Below, in pieces: positions 23,455 to 24,092 of a DNA stretch of 24,092 nt (within the stretch, counting starts at the first letter, position 1; each line of letters begins with the position of its first letter). Origin of the DNA: an uncultured Clostridium sp. (GTDB taxonomy: Bacteria; Bacillota; Clostridia; Clostridiales; Clostridiaceae); assembly GCA_934746785.1 (NCBI GenBank), contig CAKVFO010000039.1, forward strand, positions 1 to 24,092, read 5' to 3'. The notes under the pieces were generated by a model. That model made no database searches. It was not told the origin of the DNA and saw only the letters and a list, made by a program, of their open reading frames with translations. The translations under genes and the position numbers were made by a program.

Positions 23455-23505
23455 ATGTATCCTACTTTCTTTACTTGATTTTTATTGTTTTGTAATAATA
23501 TAGGT

Positions 23506-23534
23506 ATTATAACTTTATTTTGAATAGAGTACAA
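23506..23534 (-). promoter_or_regulatory. Promoter of the small membrane protein
   Basis: On the minus strand TTGTAC (23534-23529), 17-base spacer, perfect TATAAT (23511-23506). Confidence 0.5.
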
Positions 23535-23552
23535 GCTAGAAGAGGCAGTTTT

Positions 23553-23625
23553 AAAGAGTATATACTCTTTAGAGTAAAAGAACTTTAGAGTAAAAGAGTA
23601 ACAGAACCTTAGAGTAATGGAGTAT
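23553..23625. repeat. Palindrome and short tandem repeats
   Basis: An 18-bp perfect palindrome AAAGAGTATATACTCTTT (23553-23570) runs into two 16-bp direct repeats CTTTAGAGTAAAAGAA (23567 and 23583) and a third partial copy, CTTAGAGTAATGGAGTA (from 23608). The 14-bp core AGAGTATATACTCT is also the centre of the terminator at 9962. Confidence 0.6.
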
Positions 23626-23955
23626 TAGAAGTGTTAATATGTCATAAGAATATTGACCAAGTCAAGGAGAGAGAGTGCTTTAAGACCTTATCTTTAGATG
23701 GGGAGATATTGGAGGTGTTTTTGCTACATAGTATCTTGTAGATGTTGAGAAATAAAATGGTAAGAAGATTAATGATGCTGATGTTATATTTGTATTGCAT
23801 ATTTGGAGAATTCTAATGGTAAGCCTAAAGCTTATAAGATTTCACATAGTGAAAAATATTTTCATGATAAGGGTTTTGAGTTATTGAAGGGAGCACTTGA
23901 TTATGCTGTTAATGAGTTTTTGCATTCTTATAATGAGAATCAGAATGTTGAGTAA
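23624..23955 (+). pseudogene. Decayed coding region, fragments in three frames
   Basis: Protein-like stretches occur in different frames: NIDQVKERECFKTLSLDGEI to a TAG at 23730-23732, NGKKINDADVIFVLHI near 23755-23800, and SNGKPKAYKISHSEKYFHDK onward to a TAA at 23953. None has a ribosome site, and stops and frame changes separate them. The last (50 codons from 23803) is the most convincing. I do not recognise the protein. A terminator follows, as expected after a former gene. Confidence 0.35.
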
Positions 23956-23982
23956 TGTTTTTTAATAGGTAGAATGTTAGGG

Positions 23983-24022
23983 ACTCAGGAATACTAGGGA
24001 AGTAGTGTTCCTGAGTTTTTTA
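23983..24022 (+). terminator. Rho-independent terminator
   Basis: A 13-bp stem ACTCAGGAATACT/AGTGTTCCTGAGT (one mismatch) with an 8-base loop is followed by a T run. Confidence 0.9.
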
Positions 24023-24039
24023 TTATGGACTTTAGTCTG

Positions 24040-24092
24040 TTGAACGAAGTGAAACATAAAACCACCTGCTATGCGGGTGGATAATAATATGG
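24040..24092 (+). mobile_element. Possible left end of an IS200/IS605-family element (cut by window)
   Basis: CCACCTGC-TAT-GCGGGTGG is an 8-bp GC-rich hairpin (one G-U) in very AT-rich surroundings at 24062-24080. Such subterminal hairpins are the recognition feature of IS200/IS605 ends, with the tnpA gene shortly inside. Only 12 bases follow before the window stops, so the transposase is not visible and the call rests on the hairpin alone. Confidence 0.35.

Noticed and set aside
24000..24092. Transposase gene at the window end
   Set aside because: Only the hairpin is visible; no transposase coding sequence lies inside the window.

Overview
This 24 kb window is AT-rich, densely coded and mostly on the + strand. 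The codon use, the strong AGGAGG ribosome sites, the clostridial-type pyr operon and a dockerin-bearing cellulase all point to a Clostridium (sensu stricto) or close relative. It is an ordinary chromosomal backbone with accessory patches. I saw no rRNA, tRNA or CRISPR array.

Region 1 (1-7.3 kb) opens with the 3' end of a TPR-like gene and a membrane-anchored orphan protein. Next come uppP (undecaprenyl-pyrophosphate phosphatase, own promoter and terminator), a monocistronic secreted GH5 endoglucanase with a type I dockerin, a small acidic ORF with a near-consensus promoter, and a roughly 530-bp non-coding block of ~75-bp repeats arranged in opposite orientations around a terminator. A 6-phosphofructokinase of the mixed Gly/Lys active-site type follows, then a class A beta-lactamase-like protein whose catalytic serine is replaced by glycine.

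Region 2 (7.4-10.7 kb) holds a 49-aa ORF, an orphan protein ending in a HIRAN domain and a PH-domain protein. They converge on a minus-strand secreted protein built of four Cys-containing peptidoglycan-binding-like repeats.

Region 3 (10.7-16.3 kb) is the de novo pyrimidine operon pyrB-I-C-F-K-D. Its leader contains a sigma-A promoter, a PyrR binding loop, an antiterminator and a terminator. A second PyrR-loop-like hairpin has a lower stem that includes the pyrB ribosome site. pyrE, pyrR and carAB are not in the window. A structured, T-box-like relic and two terminators close the operon.

Region 4 (16.3-20.2 kb) is an accessory operon that looks like a type VII secretion (ESX/LXG) effector cassette: an M16-like pseudo-peptidase, a small helical partner, an LXG-domain protein, two small membrane proteins, a frameshifted small coiled-coil gene and a SLAP-like protein. 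No ESX ATPase is present.

Region 5 (20.3-24.1 kb) has a DUF1878-like gene and then an unannotated candidate type I toxin-antitoxin module: a 33-aa hydrophobic peptide on the minus strand with a converging + strand RNA. A tetR/radical-SAM operon follows; its radical-SAM gene has an in-frame stop and its promoter overlaps a palindromic operator. A small membrane protein, a decayed coding region and a hairpin resembling an IS200/IS605 left end finish the window.
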